A DNA stretch of 64,000 nucleotides, from the NCBI GenBank assembly GCA_963969345.1, contig OZ017766.1, forward strand, positions 8,122,001 to 8,186,000, written 5' to 3'. This stretch comes from Turbatrix aceti (Eukaryota; Nematoda; Chromadorea; Rhabditida; Panagrolaimidae). Shown piece by piece: positions 12,351 to 23,624 of this stretch (position 1 is its first letter; the number at the start of each line of letters is the position of its first letter). The notes under the pieces are model-generated. The model worked only from the letters and a program-made list of their open reading frames with translations, was not told the origin of the DNA and searched no databases. A program made the translations under genes and the position numbers.

Positions 12351-12385
12351 TACGTTACTGAATGTTGTTTACGTTCTTTTTCCCA

Positions 12386-12387
12386 GG
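12386..12387 (+). promoter_or_regulatory. Probable spliced-leader acceptor for the glyoxalase gene
   Basis: TTTTTCCCAG ends about a dozen bases before the ATG at 12398. No 5' donor exon is visible upstream, only the tandem array, so trans-splicing is the simplest reading. Confidence 0.5.
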
Positions 12388-12397
12388 AAATCAGGCC

Positions 12398-13704
12398 ATG
12401 CTGCGTGTGGCTATCATTACCACCTGCAGAAATGCAGTCGGTGGTGTCAATCGATCGTTGTCGTTCGCTACTCGCTTCCCGTTACGCGTAATTTTTTGCC
12501 TCTGTTTAATTTTTTTTCTTGCATTTTCACATGTCCAGATTTTTTTCAGAGCATAAGAATGGCATCTGGCGACCGAAAGCTAGCCCCGATCCCGCGGGAC
12601 GAAGTTGCGAAGCTGACCGGCGAGATCCCAACCGAGACGAAGGATTTCTACTTCCAGCAGACCATGTTCCGCATCAAGGACCCTCGAAAGTCGCTGCCGT
12701 TCTACACGCAGGTCCTCGGCATGCGTCTCCTCAAACAGCTCGACTTTGAACAGGGACAGTTTTCGCTGTTCTTCTTGGGTTACAAAGATCCGAAGGAGAT
12801 TCCTACCGATGACGCTGCTGCTCAGCAGTATGCCCTATCGACGCTGGCTACTCTCGAGCTTACTCAGTATGTTTTTTTGAGGGATTTTATTGGGTTTTCA
12901 AAAAAAAAGACAAAAAAATTGAAAAAGAAAGGTTTTTTTGGGTAAAAAATTGAATAATTTTTTTAAAACGAAAAAATGTTGGTTTGGAATTTTCGTTGCG
13001 AAACTATCGACTTTGAAGTAACATTTTTTGGTTGGATTTTGTTACTTTTCTACGATACGTAATTTTTACGATATTTTTTTCCTAAAACGTTAATTTTTTG
13101 TCGTTTTTTGGGGGCTTTTTGGTTTTCTGATTTGTCACGGACTAAAAAATGCTACAATAATTGTCATATTTTTCAAAACAAATAAAAAACGTTAAAAAAT
13201 GGATTTTTGGGTCGTATTTGCAAAATTGACAGTTCATTTCAATTTTATTAGTTTTTTTTGGAAAGTGATGTGAACAAAGGGGTAAAAGTTAGCACCCTGA
13301 GGGGTGAGATGCATACCTGCGCATCTCTTCAGATCCTCGAATTTTATGAGTGGTCTCAGGTTTCTACGTTCTTCAAAACAACAAACAACCAACATTTTAT
13401 AGGACCGGGACCAATATTTTTGGTGGATTCACGGGGACTGTCACAAAAATTTCACATTTATTTTTTCAGTAACTGGGGCACCGAAGAAGACCCGGATTTT
13501 TCGTACCACAACGGCAACTCTGATCCCCGTGGTTACGGTCACATCGGCATCGTCGTGCCGGACGTCTACGCTGCCAGCGAACGCTTCGAAAAACTCGGCG
13601 TGTCCTTTGTCAAGAAACCCGACGACGGCCGAATGAAGGGACTCGCTTTCATCCGGGATCCTGACGGCTACTGGATCGAAATCTTCAATCCCAAGAATGT
13701 TTAG
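12398..13704 (+). CDS. GLO1: Glyoxalase I (lactoylglutathione lyase), with presequence
   Basis: Three phase-consistent exons (12398-12487, 12550-12866, 13470-13704) encode 213 residues. The enzyme isomerises the hemithioacetal of methylglyoxal and glutathione to S-lactoylglutathione. The four zinc ligands of the family are present at Q67, E133 (in LELTHNWG), H160 (in GHIGIVVPD) and E206 (in WIEIFNP), with spacings of 66, 27 and 46 identical to the human enzyme. Residues 1-33, on their own exon, are Arg-rich and lack acidic residues, like a mitochondrial presequence. A second Met at 34 coincides with the start of the cytosolic human-type protein, so two isoforms are possible. Intron 2 carries a copy of the dispersed GTTAC repeat. 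Confidence 0.95.
12976..13180. repeat. Dispersed GTTAC-repeat copy in the GLO1 intron
   Basis: Contains the family core: TTTTCGTTGCGAAACTATCG, then CTTTGAAGTAACATTTTTTG, then GGATTTTGTTACTTTTCTAC. Same family as copies at about 14140, 15130, 16480, 39830, 41055, 47440, 47690, 52295, 55450 and 59860. Confidence 0.75.
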
Positions 13705-13810
13705 GTCGTTTTTGCAGACTTTTGGCATAATTGCGCCATTTGAGCACAATTTTTTTCTTGTAATATTTATCAATGCAGTTTTTGGTTTTTTTGTATTTTT
13801 TTGTGGAGAG

Positions 13811-13816
13811 AATAAA
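13811..13816 (+). terminator. Polyadenylation signal of GLO1
   Basis: AATAAA about 107 nt after the stop codon. Confidence 0.45.
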
Positions 13817-14345
13817 ATTGATTACGGTTTTTTTGTTCGCGAATAAATTTAGTTTTTGTGTTCGCTTGATAATGCTTTTTTTTAAATTAAATTAAATTTT
13901 GTTCGCGTTCGTTTGCAAACAAAATAAAATTTTTCGTTTTTTTACGAAGCAAAAAAACTGTCTTTTTACGAAAAAAAAATTAAGAAACCACCGTAAAATC
14001 TTTTCAAACTTTGTTCCTAAAAAAAGTGTATTTTTTTTAAATTGAAAAAAATCATAGAAAAAATGAAGTTTTAACAATTTTATTAAATAATTTATCAAAA
14101 ATAAACAAAATCTTATCCCACGATAAAAAAATACGATCGTTTTGGAATTTTCGTTGCGAAACCATCGACTTTGAAGTAACATTTTATGATTGGATTTTGT
14201 TACTTTTTTATGTTATATAAGTTTTACGATATTTTTTTCTAAAAAACGATACTTTTTTGTCATTTTTTGGGGCTTTCTTGGGTTTTCTTATCCGAAACGG
14301 GCGGAAAAATGTAAAACACAAAATTGTCAGGTTTTTTTTATTGTT
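13817..14345. repeat. Diverged GTTCG remnant and GTTAC-repeat copy
   Basis: 13830-13925 holds TTTTTGTTCGCG words like the hAT-like family. 14140-14345 is a full copy of the dispersed GTTAC repeat in the same orientation as the one in the GLO1 intron. No gene is visible. Confidence 0.55.
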
Positions 14346-14654
14346 CGTATTTAAAAAAATAACAAAAAGCCACAAAATTGGTAAAAACAACATTGATCAT
14401 AAAAAAAAAGTTATCTGCAAGCTTGCAAGTGCAAAAGTAACAAAAATACCAGGCTAACGATTACGCGAACGCTCATCGAGATCTCACCACGAAAAATGCT
14501 TCAACGAGTGAAAATGAAAAAAAAATATTCCGTTGATTTGTACGTGCTTCGCGGGGGTTTACGTTGTTTTCTTTTCGCGTTGCCTTTGTTATTCATAAAC
14601 CGTATTTTTACGTCAACGCCGAAGTAATCAACATCTGTAGCTTGCAGGTACGAG

Positions 14655-17505
14655 ATGCCGGGTACGATGAGCCTGATGCGCTCGTCGCTGCCTCGTCTGA
14701 CGGCAGCGGCGACGTCACCCGCACTGCTCGACTCAACGACGTCCAAGTCTAACGGAAAGATTCAGTGCCAGCAAAAGCGTACCATTGTCAATCGGTCGCT
14801 ACTTCGCCTTCCGGCTGACTACCCGGATCCGTGGCCGTACAAGGAGTTGGGGTGAGTTTTTTTGTGAACGTGCGTTTACGATCTTTTTTATAAAAACTGA
14901 AATCAACTGTCAATTTTTGTCAATACGCGTCCGGCCGATACGATTTTAAGCAAAATCTTAAAATTTTTGTTGTCCGCATTAGTTTTTATGGTTTTTGAAA
15001 AATTATTTACCGTTTTTTCCACAAAAATCAGTTTTACAACGGTTTTTGATTAAAATCAATTTTGGTAAATATGTATATCAAATTTGTTTTATTTTATAGC
15101 CCGTGCCGGGTTGGAAAACACAAGAAGGCCGAAAAAAAGACAAAAAACTATCGTTTTAGAAAAAATGTCGTAAAACTGCTGTATCGTAAAAAAAGTAACA
15201 AAAGCGGAGCAAAAAATGTTACTTTTGTGTCATTGGTTTCGCAACGAAAATTCAAAATCGACCGTTACTGTTTTATCTTTTTTTAGGATTTTTTCTTTCT
15301 GAGAGATTATTCAATGTTTTTGACCCTAAAAATCAGTTTTTTACGTTTTTTTTCATTTTTTATATTGTACGGCCGTTTTTTGTGTTTCGTACCGGGACAC
15401 CGAGGGTTTCGATCATTTTTTTTCTGACAAACATAAAATGTACTAATTTTGATGTAAATGGGCCTAATTTTATATTTTGAAAATCTTATTTGACTGTTTT
15501 CTGAGTGTAGTAAAATTTTATGTTTTATTAGATTTTTCGGCGTTTTGCAATTTTTAGGGGTTGAAAACATGTTTTTTTACGATTTTTTGCTTTTTTCAGC
15601 TACAACCGCTACCACGCACTCTTTGACCGCACCCAGCCCCGACTGAACGTAAACTCGAAGCTCATCGTCGTCGAGGGAAACTATGGCTCGGGTTATTCAA
15701 AGGTTGCGAAGGAAATCGCGGATCAGCTTGGATTTCTCCACATGCCGACGTTCAAGATCGAGGATCTCCTCGTCGATAGGTACGGAAACGACTTCCGTGA
15801 CTTTTACCCCCTCTTCCCGAAGCGATACCGCGTACCGACACTCGACATGTTCTACAAGAATCCCCGAGACGACCTCACCGCTGTCATGCAGGATCGCTCG
15901 TTTCACAGCCGTTTCGAACAGCATCTCAACGCTGTCGCCCACATTCTGAACACCGGACAGGGCGTTGTCCTCGAACGATCGCCCTATTCGGACTTTGTGT
16001 TCGCGAATGCGCTTCGCTCTGCTGATTACATCGGGCCTGAGTGTGAGTTTTTTTTGGGAGGGGATTTACGATGTTTTTGGGGCTGTTTCACTAAATTGGG
16101 GGGTTTTATAGATTTCAAGCATTACTACTACGTCCGCAAGCTTGCTCTGCCGCATCTTCGCTTCTGGCCTCATCTGGTCGTCTACATCGACGCTCCCGTT
16201 GACAAGTGCGTTGAAAACATCAAGAAACGCGCAAATGTGAGTTTTTTGGGGTTTTCAAGGGGCAAATTTTCGTTTCAAGAATTTTTTTGCCAAAAAAAGT
16301 GTTCAAAATATTTACACTTTTTTTTTTGGGTCAATTTGTACCTAAACTTGTGCGTTTTTCAATTGGAAGAAAATTTTTACCGTTAAAAAAATTGAAAAAA
16401 ATACGTTAATAACAGATTTTTGTGATAAAAAACAGTGAAAACAGTTTTTCAAGAATAAAAAATTGTTATCTTCCGAAACGAAAATAACGATCGTTTTGGA
16501 ATTTTCGCTGCGAAACTATCGACTCTGAAGTAACATTTTTTGCTCGAATTTTGTTACTTTTTTTACGATACGTTTTACGATATTTTTTTCTATTATAAAA
16601 CGATACTTTTTTTGTCGTTTTTGTGGGCTTTTTTGGGTTTTCTGATTTGTCACGTACTAAAAATGCATCAAACTTGTTATATTTTTCAAAACTGGTAAAA
16701 AAACGAATTTTTTAGTAAATAACGGAGAATTTTGCAATTTTCGTAGATTTTTTTACTTGTTTTTGCATTTTTTGTTTGTTTTTGTCAAACACGGATTTTA
16801 TTACCTAAAACTGGAAAATTTGGCACGCAATGGTTTTTTTCTGCGTCAACGGTTTTTCTCAAAACTGGAAAATTTGCGAAACAATGAACATTTTTTACGA
16901 AAAATTATTTTTAGGTCGATGAAACTGCGGTTCTGAACCCGCAGTTCCTGGACGTGATCCGCCGCAGTTACCGTGACTCGATCCGCGAGTACCAGAAGCA
17001 TTCCAAGATCCTCTCGTACGACTGGTCGAAGCCCGGCGATACCGATACCATCGTCGAGGATATCGAACGCATCGACTTTGATTTCTTCGAATGGCACAGC
17101 GGAGAAGTCTTTGAAGAGTGGTTCACGATCGTCGACGAAGTCGGCTGGGCTGGCTGGCGTCAGTGGGTGACGGACAAGATGCTACCGCTCTCGAAGGCCT
17201 TCGTCGGCATCCGCAAACACGAAGTCAGCGAGCTCTACATCAATCCACGCGATCAGGGACATTTTTTGAATGTGCTCAAAAATGAGGTCCTGAAGAGTCG
17301 CTTCGGTCACGGATACAACAAGGAGCTTGGAGACGATCCACACGCCGGAGCGGATATCTACCAGCCCATCCAGCACCTTCCCGAGCCGTGGTTTGACTAT
17401 TACTACCGCGAGGCTTACCTCCATCACATGCTACCCCACGAGGCGGTCTTCGATCCCGAAGGCAAGCACTCCTACGATCCATTGTACCTCCATGCTCATC
17501 ACTAG
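14655..17505 (+). CDS. NDUFA10: NADH dehydrogenase 1 alpha subcomplex subunit 10 (complex I)
   Basis: Four phase-consistent exons (14655-14851, 15600-16042, 16112-16236, 16915-17505) encode 451 residues, longer than the mammalian protein of about 355 and nearer to nematode forms. This is the accessory subunit of respiratory complex I with a deoxyribonucleoside-kinase fold. Visible landmarks are an Arg/Ser-rich mitochondrial N-terminus, LRLPADYPDPWPYKELGYN, the degenerate P-loop EGNYGSGYSK, LERSPYSDFVFA, and HLVVYIDAPVDKCVENIKKR. The usual P-loop lysine after GSG is Tyr here, in line with the subunit being non-catalytic. CTTGCAG 7 nt before the ATG is a likely trans-splice acceptor. Introns 1 and 3 contain dispersed GTTAC repeats. 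Confidence 0.94.
15125..15270. repeat. Dispersed GTTAC-repeat copy, NDUFA10 intron 1
   Basis: Inverted relative to the GLO1 copy: CTGTATCGTAAAAAAAGTAA, then AAAATGTTACTTTTG, then GGTTTCGCAACGAAAATTC. Confidence 0.7.
16480..16720. repeat. Dispersed GTTAC-repeat copy, NDUFA10 intron 3
   Basis: Same orientation as the GLO1 copy, with the CGCTGCGAAACTATCGACTC core, the TTTTGTTACTTTTT segment, and the GGGCTTTTTTGGGTTTTCTG tail also seen at 13100 and 14270. Confidence 0.75.
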
Positions 17506-17771
17506 GTCTAGTCTAGGTCTGAAAGTGACCAGGATGATCGCTGGGAAGGGGTGTCGAGAAAAAAAAGAGGAGTAAGTCTTCTCTTCGTTTGCTAGGATTA
17601 TTTTTTTGATGTGTTCATTCATTCATGTTCGTTTGTTCGTTCATTATTCTTCGTCGTCGTCGTATCCACGGAAAGATCTCGGACATGCTAGGTTGTCGGG
17701 GACTTTTCGATGGCTTGCATGTTCGAAAGACTTTTTGTATAGTGTCCTGGTTTGATTCGTCATAAACGAGG

Positions 17772-17777
17772 AATAAA
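17772..17777 (+). terminator. Polyadenylation signal of NDUFA10
   Basis: AATAAA about 267 nt after the stop codon, just before the transposon-like elements. Confidence 0.35.
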
Positions 17778-17807
17778 CGTAAATTGATTGATTTGGATGG
17801 TTGGGAT

Positions 17808-18010
17808 CGTGGATGGGCGAACAACTGTTTTTTTGTTCGCGAACGAACACGAACAAATTTTCAGAATTGTTCGATTAACCGAACATACGCGAACATGCAT
17901 TTTTGATTTTGTTCGCGAACAAATAAATTAGTAAAATTTGTTTGCAAGCGAACACGAACAGAAAAAATCGAATTCGTTCGCGAACGAACACGAATGTTCG
18001 CTCAACTCTG
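17808..18010. mobile_element. Short hAT-like MITE with 8-bp target duplication
   Basis: A 203-bp GTTCG-rich element starting CGTGGATGGGCGAAC and ending TTCGCTCAACTCTG. It is flanked on both sides by GTTGGGAT (17800-17807 and 18011-18018), a perfect 8-bp target-site duplication. It is related to the copy directly to its right but lacks that copy's unique centre. Confidence 0.8.
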
Positions 18011-18018
18011 GTTGGGAT

Positions 18019-18478
18019 CAGTGATGAGCGAACAGCCGTTTTTTTGTTCTCAAACGAACACGAACCTTTTGTTAACTTTTTTTCGAAAAATCGAACGAAC
18101 GCGAAAATTTTTGTCAGTGTTCGCGAACGAACAACGAACAGATTTTTAGCATATTTTATACAAAATTTTGTCCAAACTGGGAAAAAAAACGTAAAATTTG
18201 GTATTATGCGTTTTCACGTTTTCGGTGACAGTTTTCCTACACTTTTTATTGCCGCAGGCAATTGACACTATTTTTCATTTTTGGAAAAATAACATCAATT
18301 TCGGCACCATTGAACTGATTTTACCTAAATTTTTGTTCGTTTTATCTGTTCGGAAAATTTATCTTTGTTCGCGAACAAACTCGAACAATCCAAATCTGTT
18401 CTCGAACGAACACGAACGCAAAAACTTGAATTTGTTCGCGAACGAACTCGAACGAACACTAACGTTCGCCCATCCCTG
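18019..18478. mobile_element. hAT-like MITE, 460-bp copy
   Basis: Begins CAGTGATGAGCGAACAG and ends TTCGCCCATCCCTG, forming imperfect terminal inverted repeats. The centre matches the copies at 1-418 and 56370-56837. It starts directly after the right duplication of the neighbouring short element; the 8 bases after its own right end do not match GTTGGGAT. Confidence 0.75.
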
Positions 18479-18486
18479 TTTGTAAC

Positions 18487-19659
18487 CCATTGTTATGTAC
18501 ATTTGTTCGCTATCGTAGAATATAGATGACGCCGAACAAAAGTGTGAATTATGGTTTCTCCCAAAAAAAATCAAAGTCAGCTAACCTGATTCACGTTCCA
18601 CACTTTTTTAAAAGTAAAAGAAATATAGGGCATTCAATCTGCCTTTTTTTGTTGTTGTTCAATACATAATTCGATACCAATGAGGTGAAGAACGAGACAG
18701 GTGGACGGACTATACCATCTCACGGCTGGCTACGTGCGATGAGTACCCCTATTGTTTGACGGACGTGCTGTGCTTTTCCGTCAAATCTTGGGATGTTTAC
18801 TGTTGCATAAGTTTAAGTGGTCTAAAATTAGGTTTTTTATTTTAGAAAAAAATTGAATTTTGAGAAAGCATAGTTTTTTTGTGCGAAAAGAATTTTGTGT
18901 AAGAAAGAAAATGATTTCCCGATGAGAAAAACTTGATTTTGTTTGAATACTGTTTTTTTTGTCGCCAACTTGATCTTTCCCATTTTTCTTCTCAGAGTAA
19001 TTTGATATCAATTTTTTTTCGATCAATCAAATATTTGAACAGTTTTGCACATGTTTTTTGCTTTTTTTGGGGTATCTGGATAAAATTTGACCAAACAGTT
19101 GCAACTTGCAACTTTTTACTTTTTTTTCGATTCACAAAGAAAAAGTGGATTTTGAATTTACTATTGAGATCGTTCGAGTTCGAGTTTCTTGTTTTTTCAT
19201 GCCCAGCGGGGGGGGGGGGGTCTGCATGCTTGATCCCCGCTATCTCCGCTTTTTATTCTTTTGCCTGGAATCGGGTATGTACCATTGTGAGCGGTCATCG
19301 CATCCAATAAATAGTATGATAGATTGGACAATAGATTGAACAGGGTAATCCGAGCGCTTCGATTAAAACCAACGAGCACAGGCACCACCTTTTGCGCAAT
19401 ACATAGCCAACCCAACCCGTTTGGTGGCTGGCTGACAACTGTTTACCATACAAACTCATATACTACATTTTATTCAGTATTCGGTTGCGTCTCGAAGTTT
19501 TTAGGGGTTTTTTTGTACGTCGTCGTCGCGATCGGAGCTTGAGCTTCGTTTGCTGTCAACTTTCTCCCGTTTGGGACGGGTAAAAATCTCTTTCGCCTCT
19601 TTCATCTACACCTGTCTACAACACCAGTTTGAACAGCTGATCGTAATCAATTCCAAAAC
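18487..19659. other. Intergenic, no supported gene
   Basis: Mostly AT-rich. Notable only for a 13-base G run at about 19207-19219. The open frames here lack splice support and protein-like composition. Confidence 0.5.
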
Positions 19660-21778
19660 ATGTCCATCGGACGACTTTTGCAATTTCCTCATTCATTTCG
19701 GCTTTTTTTGTTGGTAAGTATTTACTTAATTTTTGTTTTTCTGGAACAAAAAAATATTATCAACAGTATTTTTTTTCTTCAGGAACGAAAAAAAAATGTC
19801 ATTGTTTTTTGAAAAAAAAACGAACGAATGCGAACATTTTTGGTCATCTAGAACAGACATCGAAAATTTTTTTATCAATTCGGCAAAATTGTGTTCAAAC
19901 GAATAAAAAACGTAAATTTGGGTAATCTTCGGTTTTTTTAACTTTTTCGTACCAAATGTTGAAAAACTTTATCCAAATTAAAAAAAAATATATTATTTTT
20001 TTTTAAATGTTACATTTTTGACATAATTTTTAGCTCAAAAGTTTTTTTCAATTTTTAAAAAAAAATGCGTTTTCGAGTTCATAAATATAATTTTGTCATC
20101 ATTTTATGATTCATTTTATTCGTTTTATTTGTTCGCAAAATTTTGAAAAAGTTTGGAATTGGTTTTTTTTGATCGCAAAATGAAAAATTTGTTGATTTTT
20201 GACGAAAAATGGAAAAAAAATTATTATTCATTTTTACCGTTTTTTTTCTTCGTTTGTGAACACGGTATTTTCAATATTTTCAAAAACGTTCACGTTTGTT
20301 GAATTTTCTAAACAAAGCTGTAAATATTATTGAAAAAACCGTTCCCCGGATAAAAAAAACAGGCCACAGTTGAACCTGATTTTTCTAAATCAAATTCATC
20401 AAAGGTACAAAGTACGAAGCGATAAAGCAGACACCACACCGTCCGTTTGGATTTGTGTACATAAATATGTAATTTGTGGTGCAATTAAAAAGAGATTAAT
20501 CTTATACTGTACATACATACATACGCTGCAGTGTTCAACGGTCACGATCGGTGTCCTGACCAGCCTACCTGTCTCGGCACCTTTCGGATGCTTTTTTGTC
20601 TGGCTCACCGTCTTCACAGCTGTCATCTGCGACGTCTTTGACCTCGTCCTGATAGCCGAAGAAGTCGAATCTTTGGTCGAGAGCAGAACGAGACCAAAAA
20701 TTTTTAATTGGTATCTCTGGGTTTGTTTTTGTTTTTTTTTTCGTTTTGTAAAAAGTTCTTTGTTCCGAGCAAAAAACAAAAAGAAAGTGAAAATTTTTTA
20801 GGAAATCTGCCAATGCAGCGTGATGAGTATTGCCTTCTTCGTCAGCTTTGGACCCTGCATCAGCGGTGTCCAGATGCGAGGACAGTTTTCGACTGTCTTT
20901 CGCAGTTTTTATTCGGTCGAGTACATCATTGCGGCTATCTTTTGCCTGCTCAATGCTATCATATACGTCGGGTACACAATGTACTACCACTATGTGTGGT
21001 CGAGTCGGGCTATTCTCAGTGAGTTGGGGATTTTGATCGGAAATGGCAAATTTCAGAAACATGAGACTAATGAAAAAAATTTACTTTTTAAAGTCAAAAA
21101 TTGCAACGATTGCCGGAAATCGTCGTTTTGGCCATCTTGAACGATTTTTGGCATGTTGTAGCTAAAAAAGTACAAAATTTACAAAAGTTGGGGTAAATTT
21201 TGATCGACGTGAATTTTGATGGAGAATCCGAGAAAATGTAAAAATATTGGGTTATCACCTTGAAAAATTACGAAAATCGCATTTAAAAAAGTATCACAAT
21301 GACAACATTTTTTTCGGCATTTTTCAAGGTGATAACCCCACATTTTTACATTTTTCTCAAATTTTCCATCGAAAATCACTTCGATCAATATTTACCCAAA
21401 CTTTGTAAATGCCGTAGTTTTTTAACTACAACGTTCCAAAAATAGTTGAAAAATGGAAAAAACGAGATTTCTGCTGCATTTTACAGTGAAAAAAATTATT
21501 CGTAAAAGTTACATTTTTTTCCATATTTTATGATCACATTTTTGTCCATCACTGTTTTCGATAACACAAAATATCGCTCCTATCAACTTTCAGAAAACTG
21601 CACGGTGTTCATTCGACCACAACCCCAGAAATACGGTTGCCAGACAGTAAACTTTCCTCTGGGCATTAATCAGATCTACAGTATGCCACCCGATGAATTG
21701 CCAATAACGCATTCTGGAACGCAGTCGCAGTCTTCGTTGTCGTTCAATTTTGAGCAACCTTTGTCGGTGCAACCCTGA
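19660..21778 (+). CDS. Putative four-TM membrane protein
   Basis: Four phase-consistent exons (19660-19713, 20532-20720, 20802-21018, 21594-21778) encode 214 residues. Hydrophobic segments lie at about 9-30, 33-57, 85-105 and 118-145. A short cytosolic-like loop rich in Glu, Ser and Arg separates the second and third. The C-terminal 65 residues are polar, with proline- and serine-rich stretches. The four-TM layout recalls MARVEL-type proteins, but I see no diagnostic motif and leave it unassigned. The exon 2 donor (CTCTGG then GTTTGT) was chosen because it keeps the frame; an upstream GT would introduce a stop. A foldback MITE lies in intron 3 (about 21078-21515). Confidence 0.65.
19790..20330. 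repeat. Diverged GTTCG-type repeat in an intron
   Basis: Contains ACGAACGAATGCGAACATTT near the left, TTTATTTGTTCGCAAAATTT in the middle and AAAACGTTCACGTTTGTTG on the right. It reads as an old copy of the hAT-like GTTCG family inside intron 1 of the four-TM gene. Ends cannot be defined. Confidence 0.4.
21078..21515. mobile_element. Foldback MITE, copy 1 (intronic)
   Basis: Imperfect palindrome centred near 21300. The left arm has TTGATCGACGTGAATTTTGA and GGGTTATCACCTTGAAAAAT, and the right arm repeats them inverted. The family shares the phrase CGGCATTTTTCAAGGTGATA with copies at 57690 and 63090, and more distantly at 23741. Confidence 0.75.
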
Positions 21779-21892
21779 CGTAAATATTTTTTTTTGTTTT
21801 TTTTCGCCTCCTCAGTTTTGTATGTTACGTACGTGAACTGTGCATCATAAAGAAACAATAATTAATTATTTTTTGGGGATCCCGGGGAAAAA

Positions 21893-22290
21893 AGAGAGAT
21901 CACAGGTGTTTTGAAATTATTCAATTTTAACGCTGAACTTTTTTGAGTGGTTCTGGGTCGTACATAAATAAATATACTTGGATGATGACGATATTATTCA
22001 TTATCATATTTATTCATTTAATCATGATTAATTGCGTACAGCAAGTATCAACCATGCAATTATCCGACATCACTCTGATGTGTGTTTAATCCTGCATCCA
22101 GATTTTTTTAGGTAACAAAAAACATTTTGAATTGAGGTAAAGGATTACGGTGCCAAAGCCAGATAACGAGGATGAAACACGAAACACGCGTGTTAAGGTG
22201 GGAGGAGCAGACTAATGGCAGTAGTGCTAATGAGTCTATGACTAATTGGCAATTCAGGTGATTTTTCTCGTCGTTTCTAAAATTGGTTGA
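21893..22290 (+). repeat. Duplicated upstream segment, copy 1 (exon deleted)
   Basis: About 376 bp (21893-22268) match 27936-28307 almost base for base, starting AGAGAGATCACAGGTGTTTT. The next bases, CGTCGTTTCTAAAATTGGT, match 28559-28577, so this copy lacks the counterpart of 28308-28558, which holds exon 1 of the secreted protein gene there. It now lies directly upstream of the gene at 22407. Confidence 0.85.
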
Positions 22291-22406
22291 AAACATAATA
22301 GATACATAAAAACGGAACTTGCATCCACTAAATTGTCGTTCTAATAATATTTTTTTGTGCGAGCTGAATGATTGTTGTTTTTTATTCGTTTCATTTTTCA
22401 GTAATC

Positions 22407-23462
22407 ATGAATGATCCGTCACCCAACATACAACAATTTCTACAACCAACCTTAACAAGTCGATTGCGTAAACCACCATTATCAGTTTCTACATACGAAT
22501 CAGTCGGTGACAGTCTGGTTGCCGAATACGTTTTTTTGTTGGATAATAACGTGCCAATGAAGAACAAAGATTCGGTTACGTCTGTGAAAATGGTTCGCCT
22601 CAAGGACGCTACTGGAAAAACTTTTTATTTGAAAGGTTTTTACAAAACTGCGTGCAAACTTGACTCGTTTTTGCTCGACAACTGCCCCCGCTTGCAAAAG
22701 GTTTGTTTTATATTCATTTTTGAATAAATTTTTCTGATATATTTTTTTCAGGGTAAATTTTTTATATCGTTGAAAGGATGCCTGACGATCGGTGAAAATC
22801 AGACAAACTACGTTTCATCAGTTAATGCTGATGAACAAAAGACGTTTTTACGGTTGAACCACAGCACACGATTACGAATCGTGGACGGGAATGATCTCTC
22901 AAGCATACCAGAAGCCCTGCAAGTCATTACTGATTTTCCAAGAAAATTGTTCAGTGATTTGACAAACATGTCATTTAACGGTAATTTTAATTAAAATTTG
23001 TTTTGTCATAAAAGTTTTATTTCAGCAATGTTTGCTCTTCACGTAGAAGCGGACGACGAATTTTACGACTCAGACAACAAGAAATACTATTACACAATTT
23101 ACGACGGACAAAACAGAGCAGATCTTCATACAAAAACTTCTATTGCAACCGAACACCCCTTCCTGCTTGCACGTTTTACATACCGTTTCGGAAAAAGTCA
23201 GTACCCCCATTGCAAACTCTTGATAGTTGAAATGAATCCTGTGTCCGAAATTTTATTTGTCAACGAACCTGTCACTCTCAAAACAAATGATAACAATATT
23301 TTAATAGACATTCCAGATGACGGTGAGTTCATTTTTGTAACATTATAAAAATAATTTGCTATTTATACTACTACATCAAATTCAATTTTTTTACTTTTTT
23401 TAGGAGAACGCATTCAGCCGAATTTGACAATCCAGTCCACAGTTCAAAATAGTCAACAATGA
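22407..23462 (+). CDS. Unrecognised protein with OB-fold-like regions
   Basis: Four phase-consistent exons (22407-22700, 22752-22980, 23026-23322, 23404-23462) encode 292 residues. There is no signal peptide or TM segment. A disordered start (residues 1-25) is followed by beta-rich sequence: VAEYVFLLDNNVP, then VKMVRLKDATGKTF, then GKFFISLKGCLTIG. That order, with a Lys-Asp-x-x-Gly turn and a Gly-Lys strand, resembles OB-fold single-strand-binding proteins. A second similar block may span about residues 180-270. The gene at 26551 shows a like pattern. The assignment is inference. TTTTTCAG 6 nt before the ATG is a probable trans-splice acceptor. Confidence 0.65.
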
Positions 23463-23624
23463 TACTATTAACTCTTACTCACAGAAAAATTTAAACAAGC
23501 AATATGTCGTCGAAAATTTTCCTTTGTGCTAAGCAATTATTTGTTTGACAGCAAGCAATATGAACGTTACAACATGCGTATTGCTTTTTAGTAAGCAACA
23601 AGCCAGGCGGGCCCTTCGGGCCCT

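Noticed and set aside
12386..17505. Operon of glyoxalase I and NDUFA10
   Set aside because: The gap is about 950 bp and filled with repeats, much wider than the usual nematode operon spacing.
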